A DNA stretch of 64,000 nucleotides from Candidatus Saccharimonadota bacterium (GCA_017480035.1 JAFVBJ010000002.1:295942-359941); one strand, 5' to 3'. Positions 40,611-50,038 are shown, counted from the first letter of the stretch. Made by a program: numbers and translations. The notes: a model not told the origin generated them from the letters alone.

Positions 40611-42683
40611 TTATTTTTCGCTTTTGATTTTTTCGATTAAGTCGCGATAATCGGCAGCTTTTTCAAATTCAAGATTTGCAGCCGCGAGTTTCATCTGGCT
40701 TTCGAGCTCTTTAACGAGTTTCGGGACCTCTTCTTTCGGAACTTTTTTGAGGTCTAGCTTATTTTCTTTCTCTTTTTCTGGGATGATTGCACGAAGACCT
40801 TGGGAAATCTCCTTTTCGACTGATTTCGGAGTGATGTTGTGTTTTTTATTATAATCTTGCTGAATTTCGCGACGACGATTAGTCTCGGAGATTGCTTTTT
40901 CCATCGATTCAGTGATATGATCAGCATACATGATAACATGACCTTCAACGTGACGAGCAGCACGGCCAATCGTCTGAATTAGAGCAGATTCGGAACGGAG
41001 AAAGCCTTCTTTATCGGCGTCGAGAATCGCGACAAGACTAACTTCCGGAAGGTCAAGACCTTCACGCAGAAGATTTATCCCGACGAGCACATCATAGACG
41101 CCTTGACGCAGGTCACGAAGAATGTCGCCACGCTCGAGCGTATCGATGTCGGAATGAATATAAGCAGTTTTTACGCCACGGTCTTTCAGGTGTTCCGACA
41201 AATCTTCCGCCATGCGTTTTGTTAAAGTTGTGACGAGTGTACGTTGGCCTTTTGCGATACGCCTATCGATTTCTTCCATCAAATCGTCGATTTGACCTTC
41301 GGTTTTTCGAACTTCAATTTCCGGATCAAGAAGGCCGGTCGGGCGAATCACTTGTTCGGCTGGTTTCGGAGAATGTTTCAACTCATAGTCGCCAGGAGTT
41401 GCCGAGACGTAAACCGCCTGCTTAATATGGTCTTGGAACTCATAGAAAGTGAGCGGACGGTTGTCGAGCGCGCTAGGTAAACGGAAACCATATTCAACAA
41501 GAGTTTCTTTTCTTGCATGATCGCCATTATACATGCCGCGAACTTGCGGGAGTGTCATGTGCGACTCATCGACCATAAGCAAAAAATCTTTTGGGAAGAA
41601 GTCAAGCAGCGTTGCTGGCGGCTCGCCGGCTTTACGACCATCAAGGTGACGGGAATAATTTTCTATTCCTTTGACAAAACCTGTCTCGGCAAGCATTTCG
41701 AGGTCATATTTCGTACGTTGAGAAAGACGCTGTGCTTCGAGGAATTTATTGTGTTCTTCAAAAAATTTCAAGCGTTCATCAAATTCAACTTTGATTGTTT
41801 CGAGGGCTTTTTCGAGTTCATCTTTCGGGGTAGCGTAGTGAGTATTCGGGAAAATGTGGATTTGATCCGGTTTCTCGAGCACTTCGGAGGTTAGTGGGTC
41901 AATAATTTTGACTTGCTCGAGATTATCGAAGCCAAATTCAAAACGATATCCGACTTCGCCGCTTGCCGGGAACAAATCAATCGTGTCACCCATGACACGG
42001 AAATTTCCACGCTCGAAAGCAAGATCGTTTCGATGATATTGCATCGCAACAAGATAAATCATGAAGTTCGTCTGGCTAAGCGAATCACTCGTTTGAGTTT
42101 TGATGTTTGCGATAGCTTGTTTTTGCTCGAGACCAGCAATTGTTGAAGAAGCTAAGGTTGAATATTTTGTCTCCATCAAGCGCCAATTCCCGTTTTCACG
42201 GATGAGCGGAAGCGACATTTCGGTATAGTGATCTGGCGAACCAATGCCGTAGATACATGAAACTGATGCGACAATAATCGTATCAGGACGGGTTAGAAGC
42301 GAGACAGTTGCGGCGTGGCGCAGACGGTCAATTTCTTCGTTAATCGCGGAATCTTTTTCGATATAAGTGTCGGTCGAAGCGATATAAGCTTCCGGTTGAT
42401 AATAATCAAAATATGATACAAAATAATGGACTTCGTTTTTCGGAAAGAATTCACGGAACTCAGAATAAAGTTGTGCAGCAAGAGTTTTGTTGTGTGCCAA
42501 AATCAGAGTCGGTTTTTGGGTTTTTTCGATGATATTTGCCATCGTAAAAGTCTTGCCAGAGCCAGTTACGCCGAGCAGAGTCTGTTCGCGCTCGCCTTTT
42601 TTCAGGCCATCAACAAGCTGTTTAATGGCCTGTGGCTGGTCACCAGTTGGTTCGTATTTACTGACTAATTCAAATTTTGGCAT
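40611..42683 (-). CDS. uvrB: excinuclease ABC subunit B
   Basis: Damage-verification helicase of nucleotide excision repair, 690 aa. Walker [10 protein letters not shown] lies near residue 40; the beta-hairpin region has [21 protein letters not shown]; motifs II-VI include [22 protein letters not shown] and QTIGRAARH. The C-terminal UVR motif ([28 protein letters not shown]) binds UvrC. The start MPKFEL at 42683 is preferred to the GTG two codons earlier because the AAAGGGGTGG ribosome site covers that GTG. It follows the SDR gene by 17 nt. Confidence 0.97.
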   Translation of the reverse strand: MPKFELVSKYEPTGDQPQAIKQLVDGLKKGEREQTLLGVTGSGKTFTMANIIEKTQKPTLILAHNKTLAAQLYSEFREFFPKNEVHYFVSYFDYYQPEAYIASTDTYIEKDSAINEEIDRLRHAATVSLLTRPDTIIVASVSCIYGIGSPDHYTEMSLPLIRENGNWRLMETKYSTLASSTIAGLEQKQAIANIKTQTSDSLSQTNFMIYLVAMQYHRNDLAFERGNFRVMGDTIDLFPASGEVGYRFEFGFDNLEQVKIIDPLTSEVLEKPDQIHIFPNTHYATPKDELEKALETIKVEFDERLKFFEEHNKFLEAQRLSQRTKYDLEMLAETGFVKGIENYSRHLDGRKAGEPPATLLDFFPKDFLLMVDESHMTLPQVRGMYNGDHARKETLVEYGFRLPSALDNRPLTFYEFQDHIKQAVYVSATPGDYELKHSPKPAEQVIRPTGLLDPEIEVRKTEGQIDDLMEEIDRRIAKGQRTLVTTLTKRMAEDLSEHLKDRGVKTAYIHSDIDTLERGDILRDLRQGVYDVLVGINLLREGLDLPEVSLVAILDADKEGFLRSESALIQTIGRAARHVEGHVIMYADHITESMEKAISETNRRREIQQDYNKKHNITPKSVEKEISQGLRAIIPEKEKENKLDLKKVPKEEVPKLVKELESQMKLAAANLEFEKAADYRDLIEKIKSEK

Positions 42684-42700
42684 TTCCACCCCTTTATAAA

Positions 42701-43462
42701 TTAAGCTGCGGTATAGCCACCATCAACTGGAAGAATCACACCAGTGACATAGCGCGCTTCTTCAGACGCAAGAAAGACAGCGGCAGCGTCGAGTTCACCT
42801 TCTTTGCCGTAGCGTTTCATCGGGACGTGGGCGTCGGCAAATTTCTTAAAGAAATCGGAATCGAGCGATTCAGTGGTAAGTTCGGTATAGAAAAATCCTG
42901 GGCAAATTGCGTTCACGGTGATTCCGGAACCAGCGAGTTCACAAGCGGCAGCGCGAGTGAAGTTTACAACAGCACCTTTCGATGCGTGGTAAGCAATCGT
43001 TGGAATCTCAGCATTTCCAACCATGCCATAAATTGAGGCGATATTAATGATACGACCATAACCTTTTTTCTTCATGATATTGCCGAAAGCACGAGTCATT
43101 TTAAAGACAGAAGTTTCGTCGGTCGCGATAGTGAAGTCCCATTCTTCGTCAGTCATATTAAGGGTATCGTTATTTTTTGCGGAACCGGCGCAGTTCAAGA
43201 GAATGTCGACTTTACCAAATTCTTTTTCGACCTTAGCTGCGGCGGAGTTGATATTTTCAGTGTCAGTCACATCGCATTTAATCGCGATGACCTTGATTTT
43301 ATATTCTTTTTCAAGCTCTTTTTTGAATTCTTCGAGACGTTCAATACGACGAGCAAGGATTGCAAGATTAGCACCTTGTTTTGCAAAAGCACGAGCCATC
43401 TGTTGACCAAGGCCACTTGACGCGCCACTGACAACTGCTACTCTATCTGTTAAATCAAACAT
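42701..43462 (-). CDS. short-chain dehydrogenase/reductase
   Basis: NAD(P)-dependent oxidoreductase of 253 aa with the classical SDR pattern: cofactor loop [13 protein letters not shown] (residues about 12-24), NCAGSAK (NNAG-type), the catalytic Ser in IINIASIYG and the YHASKGA motif supplying Tyr and Lys. The C-terminal [22 protein letters not shown] is typical of FabG/gluconate 5-dehydrogenase-type members. With no fatty-acid genes nearby and CPR bacteria usually lacking that pathway, the substrate is unknown. GGAG precedes the ATG. Confidence 0.9.
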   Translation of the reverse strand: MFDLTDRVAVVSGASSGLGQQMARAFAKQGANLAILARRIERLEEFKKELEKEYKIKVIAIKCDVTDTENINSAAAKVEKEFGKVDILLNCAGSAKNNDTLNMTDEEWDFTIATDETSVFKMTRAFGNIMKKKGYGRIINIASIYGMVGNAEIPTIAYHASKGAVVNFTRAAACELAGSGITVNAICPGFFYTELTTESLDSDFFKKFADAHVPMKRYGKEGELDAAAVFLASEEARYVTGVILPVDGGYTAA

Positions 43463-43523
43463 TAAAAATCTCCTATTATTTACTATATATTATATACTAA
43501 AATTCGCCGATTTTGCGGCGAAT

Positions 43524-44591
43524 TTAGGCTTTTTCTGGCGGGACAGCGGAGATTTGGATGCCAGGAGACGCTGGCGTGGCTGGCGCAGGTTGCGGAGTCG
43601 GAGTTGGTGATGGAGTCTGTGCTGGCTGCGGAGTTTGTTGCTCTACCGGTTTTGGAGCTACTGGAGTAGGTTGTGGGGCTACCGGCTGTGGCGCTGGGGC
43701 GACAGGTCCTGGAGCTGCTGGAGCAGGTTGCAGAGCTACTGGGGCTGGCTTCGGTATAGGAGCAGGTGTTGCGGCTGGAGCTGGCTTTGCGGCGGCTGGA
43801 GCGGATTGGAATTTTCCGTTGACAGTTTTGAAATCGATGTTAAGGCTAGCAGATTCTGGACCGAGGTCTGCTTTGCTTTCATCAAAAATGTCGTAATTAA
43901 AATCTTCTGGTCGTTGTTTGGCTTTCTTTTTCGCTTCCTCTTCTTCAGCTTTCTTACGGGCTTCTTCGGCGGCAGCTTTTTCTTGTTCTTCGCGAATAAG
44001 ACGAGTTTGTTCGGCGGCAGCAGAAGCAGCACGTGAAATCATCGATTCTTTAGCGGAAAGCGAAGTGACTGCAGCGCCATTTACGGCATTAGCCGGAGTT
44101 AACGCGTCACCAGTCAAATCTTCTGGCATAACAGTACGAAATTCGTCTTTAAATGCAACGTTTTTGCCCTTAACATACTGAAATTCATATTTTTCGTCAA
44201 AACCGAGCATGTTGAAAATGACATACGGGAAGAAAATCGCAAGCAACTGATAATCGATTTTTTGGGCAAAGGCTTTTGGAACAAAAAAGCTAAAAATTGC
44301 GAACGGGATTATACCAACGACTGGGACATAACATACTACTGCAAGCCATGGGTTAAGGCTAATTGACTTAAACAACATCATCAAACCATAGACCGGAATA
44401 ATAGCTTTCCAAGCTTTTTTCTTGCCGAAAATTTTCATGCCAAGCGCATAGAGACCGACGATTGTGGCGATGACAATTAAGGCAATAAAAACGATTAGTA
44501 TTATATTCCCACCGAGAACTTTCTCTAATGTTGGACGGGAAGTATCATACTCGTCTGACGTAAAAAACTTGATGATGAGATCGAAGTCCAT
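43524..44591 (-). CDS. DUF5684-like membrane protein with Pro/Ala-rich tail, 355 aa
   Basis: Residues about 28-150 carry four membrane segments, including WKAIIPVYGLMMLFKSISLNPWLAVVCYVPVVGIIPF, the pattern of DUF5684-type proteins. Residues 185-230 form a charged Ala/Glu/Lys coiled coil (TRLIREEQEKAAAEEARKK). The last 95 residues are an extended Pro/Ala/Thr/Gln tail with APKP-type repeats, expected to be disordered or wall-spanning. Function unknown. The region just before the ATG has a TATAAG-like box, so the mRNA may be leaderless. Confidence 0.78.
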   Translation of the reverse strand: MDFDLIIKFFTSDEYDTSRPTLEKVLGGNIILIVFIALIVIATIVGLYALGMKIFGKKKAWKAIIPVYGLMMLFKSISLNPWLAVVCYVPVVGIIPFAIFSFFVPKAFAQKIDYQLLAIFFPYVIFNMLGFDEKYEFQYVKGKNVAFKDEFRTVMPEDLTGDALTPANAVNGAAVTSLSAKESMISRAASAAAEQTRLIREEQEKAAAEEARKKAEEEEAKKKAKQRPEDFNYDIFDESKADLGPESASLNIDFKTVNGKFQSAPAAAKPAPAATPAPIPKPAPVALQPAPAAPGPVAPAPQPVAPQPTPVAPKPVEQQTPQPAQTPSPTPTPQPAPATPASPGIQISAVPPEKA

Positions 44592-44630
44592 ACTTATAAC
44601 AAGTATAGCACAAGCGGTTTATTTTTTCTA

Positions 44631-45032
44631 CTAATTTTCTTTGATGAGATTGATGTTTACGCCGAGTAAGAAAACGACGACGCCGACCATGATCGCAGAG
44701 AAGATGACTTCTGACGGACCGGTGCTAGGGATGTCTTCTTGGACCACTGGAGTTTCTTGAACTGGGGCTGGGGTAGCAGTCATATCCTGGGCAGAATATT
44801 GGTCTGCGGGGGAAGTCGCGCCAGCGCCAGTTGGGTTAGTGGTTTCTTCTTTGGCTTGTTCGTTCGAGACAGCAACTTCAGCGCCAGATTTTTCGTCGTT
44901 TTTCTTGGTTGAGCCGATGGCGGCAGAAATTGCCCAAATGCCGACGATGAGAATGACGACAAAAGCAATTGTCGAGACGACAATAATTTTTACTCTGTGA
45001 GCTTTTGCTACATCTTGTCCATTAGTATTCAT
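44631..45032 (-). CDS. two-pass surface protein with LPxTG-like C-terminus, 133 aa
   Basis: N-terminal hydrophobic segment (residues about 14-36), a Thr/Ala/Pro/Gln-rich extracellular linker of about 60 residues, then IPSTGP followed by a hydrophobic segment (VIFSAIMVGVVVFLLGVNI) and a short tail NLIKEN. This is the order of a sortase sorting signal (LPxTG, hydrophobic stretch, charged tail), although the tail is only weakly basic. No sortase gene is in the window. It has its own TATAAT (45086-45091) and a leader of about 50 nt with GGAG. Confidence 0.72.
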   Translation of the reverse strand: MNTNGQDVAKAHRVKIIVVSTIAFVVILIVGIWAISAAIGSTKKNDEKSGAEVAVSNEQAKEETTNPTGAGATSPADQYSAQDMTATPAPVQETPVVQEDIPSTGPSEVIFSAIMVGVVVFLLGVNINLIKEN

Positions 45033-45102
45033 AAATAACTCCGTTTACCGGCCGTTACCACCATAAGACCAAAAATATTGCTTATATTATACCTTTTTTA
45101 GC

Positions 45103-45648
45103 TTATTTTGTAAAGATAGAGATGCCAGCACCGGCAAAAGATTTATCAGTTCTTCGGAATAATTTTAACTCTTTTAGGTCAATGTTGAGGTTCTTGGGGT
45201 GAGAAATAATGATTTTTTTGGCATTTTTTAAGCTATTCTCATAGATTTTCGAAAAATTATCAAGAAAAATTTCATACTTATCGTATGGTGGGTCGATAAA
45301 AACAATTTCAGAAGAATTTTCATCAGAAAAATCTTCGACCTTCATGGCGAAAACTGAAAAGTTTTCTATACCGAGCTTCTCAAGGTTTTCTTTCAGAATA
45401 GCGAGAGTTTTGGGATTTTTTTCGACAAAGGTGCCAAATTTAGCGCCGCGAGAAAGAGCTTCAAGACCAAGTGCGCCAGTTCCAGCATATAAATCAAGCA
45501 CGGTCGCGCCGACGATTTCTGGACCAATAGAATTTAAGATGGCAAGCCTCTCGCGCGAACCCATCGGATGAGTTTTCTCTAAATTAGGCGATTTTATTCC
45601 ACGTCCACGAAATTCACCGCCAGTGATGCGAGTGTTTGCAGTGTTCAT
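45103..45648 (-). CDS. rsmD: 16S rRNA (guanine966-N2)-methyltransferase, RsmD
   Basis: Class I SAM-dependent methylase, 181 aa. It has the N-terminal RITGGEFRGRGIKSP start, the MGSRERLAILNSI segment, motif I DLYAGTGALGLEALSRGA, and the catalytic DPPY (FIDPPYDKY). It modifies G966 of 16S rRNA during 30S assembly. It overlaps the upstream gene by 4 nt and belongs to a recG-(phospholipase-like)-rsmD operon. Length and motifs are typical. Confidence 0.94.
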   Translation of the reverse strand: MNTANTRITGGEFRGRGIKSPNLEKTHPMGSRERLAILNSIGPEIVGATVLDLYAGTGALGLEALSRGAKFGTFVEKNPKTLAILKENLEKLGIENFSVFAMKVEDFSDENSSEIVFIDPPYDKYEIFLDNFSKIYENSLKNAKKIIISHPKNLNIDLKELKLFRRTDKSFAGAGISIFTK

Positions 45649-46463
45649 TTTTTACCTTTATTTTTCGGAAGTGAAGCGAGCCAGCAAAGCGAAATTGCTT
45701 TGATGATTTCCGGAAGAAGAATATCGCGCGTTTCAAATGCAAGGTCGGCAGTCCAACCATTGTGACGAAATTTACTATACATATTGAGTTTTGCGATTTT
45801 ATTTAGCGAAGAATAAAAAGCTTCGTGGATTTCTGGATTTTCCAGCTCGTCGGCTGTGATTTTCGGCATAACTCGCCTCTCCGGCAAAGCGGCCAGCGTG
45901 ATAGCTGCACCATATTCAAAGGCAATATGTTTACTCATGTAGCCATTTGAACCCCAATAGAGCCAGTTATTGCGGAGCGTCTCGGCAGTCGAGCGACCGT
46001 GCATAATGCCTTTAATTGGAATGCCAAAAACTTTAATGAATTCTTTTTCAGTCATGAGTTCTTTTTGCGTTTCTTCGAGCGGAAAATGATGCGCCGGAGT
46101 CAAACCGTCAGTCACGGCATGAGCCATCCATGCAGCCTCAAATGCGGCGCGAATTTCATCGCCTTTTTCGAGTGCCTTTCTCAAATTATATTGATGGTCC
46201 TCAATCATTTTTATCAACTTACCGTCATCATCATCTGGAAGAATAAAATGCATCGGTTCGTCTTTACCGGGACTTTTACGTTTCAGACCGTCTGGCCCAC
46301 CCATACCTTCAAAAAGTAGAATTTTCTCAATTGACGGAAATTTCACGCCTTTTGGAAGATTTTTTACAACGATTTTATGGGCGATTTTATCGAGTTTTTG
46401 GTGCGTGCCAATAATACGCCCGGATCTTTTTGAATCTTTTTTGATTGCGATAGTTGAATACAT
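45645..46463 (-). CDS. zinc-dependent phospholipase C/S1-P1-nuclease-like protein
   Basis: A 272-aa protein with no signal peptide. His-containing segments THQKLDKIAHK, the central FEAAWMAHAVTDGLTPAHHFPLEE and HAVTDG/PAHH resemble the metal-binding helix of the zinc-dependent phospholipase C or S1-P1 nuclease superfamily (HxxxD...H). This is a weak pattern match. If right, the enzyme would cleave phosphodiesters of lipid or nucleic acid, but cytoplasmic location is unusual for the family. It starts 2 nt before the end of recG and overlaps rsmD. Confidence 0.55.
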   Translation of the reverse strand: MYSTIAIKKDSKRSGRIIGTHQKLDKIAHKIVVKNLPKGVKFPSIEKILLFEGMGGPDGLKRKSPGKDEPMHFILPDDDDGKLIKMIEDHQYNLRKALEKGDEIRAAFEAAWMAHAVTDGLTPAHHFPLEETQKELMTEKEFIKVFGIPIKGIMHGRSTAETLRNNWLYWGSNGYMSKHIAFEYGAAITLAALPERRVMPKITADELENPEIHEAFYSSLNKIAKLNMYSKFRHNGWTADLAFETRDILLPEIIKAISLCWLASLPKNKGKK

Positions 46464-46464
46464 T

Positions 46465-48489
46465 TTAGTTTAAGGTCGTTAGCTGTTGATATCTTTTAAT
46501 TCCAGAATTAAGCTCTTTATATTCTAACATAATTTCCGGGTTTTTAGCAAATGCGGCCGCGAACTGCGTGGCGGCTTTTTGAGCACGCTCGATAGTTTTC
46601 GTATCGGTCAAACTTGCGATTTTTAGATTCATTACGCCATGTTGAAGTTGACCGTAGATTTCGCCTGGACCACGCAATTTCAAGTCGACCTCCGCAAGAT
46701 GAAAACCATCGGTCGATTTTTCAAGCTCCTTTAGGCGCCTACTCGGCTCCTTGTCGTCGTTCACAATCAAAAAACAACTTGAAGGTTTTTTACCACGACC
46801 AACCCGTCCGCGAAGCTGATGAAGTTGAGCGAGACCAAAACTCTCTGCGTCTTTAATGACGATTTGGGTGGCGTTTGGGACGTCGACGCCGACTTCGACA
46901 ACAGTTGTCGAGACGAGAATGTCAATTTCACCATCTTTAAAACGTTGCATAATTTCATCTTTTTCGTCCGGTTTCATTTTGCCGTGAAGATATTCAATTT
47001 TACGTTTTTTGAAAATTAATTTCAGTTTATCAGCTTCTTTCTTTACGTTTGAAGCTTCAGTCTTCCCTTCTTCAATAAGTTTACAAATCCAATAAATTTG
47101 CTCTTTTTTATTCATTTTTTCGACAAGAATTGGATATAAATCCTCATTCATCGATAATTCATTCATGATTTTTGTTTCGATTGGCGTGCGTCCTTTCGGA
47201 AGTTCAGAAATAGTCGAGACTGAAAGGTCGCCAAAAATTGTCAGCTGCAAAGAACGCGGAATTGGAGTTGCAGTCATCGCGAGAAAATGCGGCGCAAGAT
47301 TTCCAGTTTTCATTAAAAGTTTTTGGCGTTGCATCACGCCAAAACGATGCTGTTCGTCGATGATGGCGAGACGAAGATTTTTGAATTTAGTGTCGTCAGT
47401 GATAATAGCGTGCGTGCCAACGACGACATGAACTTTTCCGTCGACGATGCGTTTTTTCAACTCGTCTTTGTTTTTTGTGGCACCGATCAAAAGTTCGACT
47501 TTCACACCAAAAGGTTTCAAAAGTTTTTCAAGAGTTTTGGCGTGTTGGGTAGCGAGAATGGCGGTTGGGGCGAGCAGAGCAGATTGTGCGCCAGCTTTGT
47601 ATGCTTGGTAGATAGCGATAGCGGCGACTACAGTTTTACCGGAGCCGACGTCGCCCTGAAGAAGTCGATTCATTGGCGATTCTTTCTCGAGGTCTTTTAG
47701 AATGTCCCACGCAGCAAGACGTTGAGCGTTCGTGAGTTTGAACGGAAGACTGCTGACGAATTGTTTCGTGTTTTCAGCAACAAATTTCAGAGGCTCGGCT
47801 TTTAATTTCGCGTTTTCATTTTTATTAAGTTTCGCGGCAAGAATAAGCTCGAAAAGTTCTTCGTACGAAAGATAAGTTTTGGCTTTTTCAACTTCGGCGT
47901 AGTTTTCGGGAAAATGAATGTTAAATAGCGCCTCAGCCCGAGCGCCAGGCTCCACATCCGGAAGCATGTCTGGTGCCGCAGCAATTTCTTCTCGGAGATT
48001 CTCGAAAAAGCGTTTAAACCAGATAGATTTATAGCTGCCTTTGGCGGGATAAATCGGCTGGAAACCGTTTTTATTTTCTTCAATTTCATCAGCGATAACG
48101 GTAGTTGGATTAGTTAATTGATAGCGATTAAATTTAAAATCGAAATTGCCAGTGAAAAAATATTCTTTTTTCTCATCAAAACCTTTTGCGCGGTAAGGTT
48201 GGTTATACCAAACGACTTTCACGGAGCCGGTTTCATCATAAATCTCGCCGCTTGTGATATTAAAATTACGACGACGAGTGTATTGAACTTTTAAGTTTCG
48301 GATTTTTCCTCTTATCATCACTTTTCCGGGTTCGAGATCGGAAATTTTAATAGTTTTTTGATAGTCTTCATAATCGCGCGGAAAATAATAGACGAGGTCT
48401 TTTATCTTCTCGAAGCCGTATTTATTGAGCGCGGCCGCAGTTTTTGGACCAACGCCTTTTATCTCCTCCACTGGACTAAAGAAATTCAT
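46465..48489 (-). CDS. recG: ATP-dependent DNA helicase RecG
   Basis: Superfamily 2 helicase that remodels stalled forks and Holliday junctions, 674 aa. The N-terminal wedge/OB domain has the HhH-like IKGVGPKTAAALNKYGFEKIKDLVYYFP; helicase motifs include LLQGDVGSGKT (Walker A), DEQHRFGVMQR (DEQH box), MTATPIPRS, STTVVEVGVDVPNA and QLRGRVGRG. The start at 48489 (MNFFSPVEEIKG) is chosen because TATAAT lies 6 nt upstream; the longer frame runs through a terminator and a candidate RNA gene. First gene of the recG-rsmD operon. Confidence 0.96.
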   Translation of the reverse strand: MNFFSPVEEIKGVGPKTAAALNKYGFEKIKDLVYYFPRDYEDYQKTIKISDLEPGKVMIRGKIRNLKVQYTRRRNFNITSGEIYDETGSVKVVWYNQPYRAKGFDEKKEYFFTGNFDFKFNRYQLTNPTTVIADEIEENKNGFQPIYPAKGSYKSIWFKRFFENLREEIAAAPDMLPDVEPGARAEALFNIHFPENYAEVEKAKTYLSYEELFELILAAKLNKNENAKLKAEPLKFVAENTKQFVSSLPFKLTNAQRLAAWDILKDLEKESPMNRLLQGDVGSGKTVVAAIAIYQAYKAGAQSALLAPTAILATQHAKTLEKLLKPFGVKVELLIGATKNKDELKKRIVDGKVHVVVGTHAIITDDTKFKNLRLAIIDEQHRFGVMQRQKLLMKTGNLAPHFLAMTATPIPRSLQLTIFGDLSVSTISELPKGRTPIETKIMNELSMNEDLYPILVEKMNKKEQIYWICKLIEEGKTEASNVKKEADKLKLIFKKRKIEYLHGKMKPDEKDEIMQRFKDGEIDILVSTTVVEVGVDVPNATQIVIKDAESFGLAQLHQLRGRVGRGKKPSSCFLIVNDDKEPSRRLKELEKSTDGFHLAEVDLKLRGPGEIYGQLQHGVMNLKIASLTDTKTIERAQKAATQFAAAFAKNPEIMLEYKELNSGIKRYQQLTTLN

Positions 48490-48504
48490 AAATCTATTAT
48501 ACAT

Positions 48505-48645
48505 TAAAAAGACCTCTTTCGAGGTCTTTTCGCGCTGATGCGCGCCCACCCGCGGGCACATTGTTTTGTTTTAATCCGCTGTTTGTTTTTGAAATCTCCA
48601 CACTCCACTAACTTTCAGTGGAACCCGTGTGAAGCGTATCAGCTT
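48505..48645 (-). ncRNA. candidate structured small RNA between trmD and recG
   Basis: A promoter (TTGACA-18-TAAAAT, 48652-48681) starts in the trmD stop codon and predicts a transcript from about 48645 to the terminator at 48506-48530. The ends pair as GCTGATaCGC / GCGcATCAGC (48634-48643 with 48534-48543). Inside are a CCACT/AGTGG hairpin extended by CACAC/GTGTG, an A-rich single strand, and a GCCC/GGGC hairpin. No known RNA family (SRP, 6S, tmRNA, RNase P) was recognised. Confidence 0.55.
48506..48530 (-). terminator. terminator of the candidate small RNA (and trmD)
   Basis: The stem AAAAGACCTC-GAAA-GAGGTCTTTT is followed by T on the minus strand, just upstream of the recG -10 box. Confidence 0.92.
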
Positions 48646-48651
48646 ATGTTT

Positions 48652-48681
48652 ATTTTAATATAAAACCTTGATGCTTGTCAA
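48652..48681 (-). promoter_or_regulatory. promoter of the candidate small RNA
   Basis: The consensus -35 TTGACA overlaps the trmD stop codon; an 18-nt spacer leads to TAAAAT, a -10 form used at several genes here. Confidence 0.65.
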
Positions 48682-49376
48682 GAATTTTTATGAAGATTTT
48701 TCACGGTTTTTTCATGTTCTTCACGCCATTTATCCACCGCTCCGTGATTTCCAGAGAGAAGAATATCCGGGACTTTCATGCCGCGAAAATCGTATGGCTT
48801 GGTATATTGCGGAAATTCGATATTATCACCGTCTGAAAAACTTTCGATTTCGGCGGATCTTTCACCACCTAAAACGCCTGGAATAAGGCGGACAACGGAG
48901 TCGATCAGGATAAGACTCGGGAGCTCGCCGCCAGTCAAAACATATTTTCCTAAGCAAAATTTTTCGTCGACAATCGAAAGAATGCGTTCGTCATAGCCTT
49001 CGTAGTGTGGGCAAAGAATAATGATATGTAGCGGTTTTTCGGTCGAAGCGATTGCTTTATCGGCGATAGCCTGCGCATCCTTTTGTTCCCAAATTTTTCC
49101 AGCTGGAGTCGGAAGATAAACGAGCGCGTCCGGGTCGTCTTTCTTGACTGATTCAATCGCATTAAAAACCGGTTCGCACATCAGGAGCATGCCGTCACCG
49201 CCGCCGTAAATTGTGTCATCAACTTTTTTGTGCGGGCCAAGACCAAAATCTCTGAGGTTCACAAAATCAAACTCAGCAATACCATTTTCTTTCGCCTTCC
49301 ACATCATCGAAGCGTTAAGATATGGCTCAAGAGTTTCCTGGAATAACGTAATAATCGTGAATTTGATTTTTGCCAT
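48678..49376 (-). CDS. trmD: tRNA (guanine37-N1)-methyltransferase
   Basis: SPOUT methylase making m1G37 next to the anticodon, preventing frameshifts; 232 aa. Seen: ITLFQETLEPYLNASMM start, VDDTIYGGGDGMLLMCEP, LCPHYEGYDERI and VLTGGELPSLILIDSVVRLIPGVLGG, the trefoil-knot cofactor site. The start MAKIKF at 49376 is set by a TATAAT box 6 nt upstream. Here it is a single gene, not part of an rpsP-rimM-trmD-rplS operon. Confidence 0.96.
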   Translation of the reverse strand: MAKIKFTIITLFQETLEPYLNASMMWKAKENGIAEFDFVNLRDFGLGPHKKVDDTIYGGGDGMLLMCEPVFNAIESVKKDDPDALVYLPTPAGKIWEQKDAQAIADKAIASTEKPLHIIILCPHYEGYDERILSIVDEKFCLGKYVLTGGELPSLILIDSVVRLIPGVLGGERSAEIESFSDGDNIEFPQYTKPYDFRGMKVPDILLSGNHGAVDKWREEHEKTVKNLHKNS

Positions 49377-49394
49377 AGTCAAATTATACCATAC

Positions 49395-49423
49395 TTGCAA
49401 GATAATGTAAAATATTGTATAAT
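49395..49423 (+). promoter_or_regulatory. promoter of the YkgJ-like orphan gene
   Basis: TTGCAA, a 17-nt spacer and TATAAT followed by ATAAGTA on the plus strand. The leader ends TTGCACACGAAGGGAGGG before the ATG; the 8.6-kb leader ends with a similar TTGCACA and GGAGG. Confidence 0.78.
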
Positions 49424-49460
49424 ATAAGTACTAGCATTGCACACGAAGGGAGGGTTAGCA

Positions 49461-50030
49461 ATGAGAACCTTTGAAGAATTTAAAAATGACGAAGAATTTT
49501 GGGATGCAATTTTTTATAGTACGCGAGGCGCGAGACGCTACGACAAAGTCGGAACCGAAGAAACTACATGTAATTATTCAATTTGCGCTGAATGCGGAGG
49601 AAGATGCTGTAAACGCTGCGGCTGTCATTTGTCGCCGGATGATTTTAAGGATTTATCCTTTGATGAGATGCTCAAAGAATTCAAAAAAGGATATTTGACA
49701 ATCGAAGTAATTGACGGCGACCCGTTCTTCCACCATGGTTTTCCGAGAATTGTGCGAATGCGCAATGTTGATAGTCCGGTTGTCGAGGAACGTCTCTACG
49801 CAAGACCACAAAGTCCATGCGTGATGCTCGGCGAGAATGGCTGCAAGCTGGAATATCATAACCGTCCGGCCGGAGGAAGATTGTTGGTTCCGAACAAGAG
49901 GAATAATAAATTGCATTGTAAAAGCCGCTATAATATCGAAGAATGTATGCATGAATGGCTTTATCATCAGAAACTCCTTGCGAAACTCGCAGATTGCCTT
50001 CGATTCGAAGAAATCCCAACACCAAACTAA
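49461..50030 (+). CDS. YkgJ-like CxxCxxCC metal-chelating protein, 189 aa
   Basis: Soluble Cys-rich protein: CNYSICAECGGRCCKRCGCHL (about residues 37-57) followed by LSPDDF, then CVMLGENGCKLEYHNRP and a late HCKSRYNIEEC. The order (CGGxCC, CxxLxxxGCxxYxxRP, Cys/His) matches the YkgJ/UPF0153 zinc- or iron-chelating family, with extra Cys at the N-terminal cluster. Molecular role of the family is unclear. The ATG at 49461 follows GGGAGGG at good spacing. It has its own promoter and a downstream terminator, like other orphan genes. Confidence 0.75.
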   Translation: MRTFEEFKNDEEFWDAIFYSTRGARRYDKVGTEETTCNYSICAECGGRCCKRCGCHLSPDDFKDLSFDEMLKEFKKGYLTIEVIDGDPFFHHGFPRIVRMRNVDSPVVEERLYARPQSPCVMLGENGCKLEYHNRPAGGRLLVPNKRNNKLHCKSRYNIEECMHEWLYHQKLLAKLADCLRFEEIPTPN

Positions 50031-50038
50031 CTTTTCGT

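Noticed and set aside
43558..44036. Gly/Cys/Trp-rich open frames antisense to the Pro/Ala tail
   Set aside because: They are the reverse reading of Pro/Ala/Thr repeats and have no independent signals.
48490..48561. Longer recG start including 24 extra residues
   Set aside because: The extension would be translated from the terminator and candidate RNA; TATAAT lies 6 nt before the later ATG.
48505..48645. Signal recognition particle RNA or 6S RNA for the trmD-recG RNA
   Set aside because: The conserved SRP GGAA tetraloop with its asymmetric loop is missing, and the fold is too short and branched for 6S RNA.
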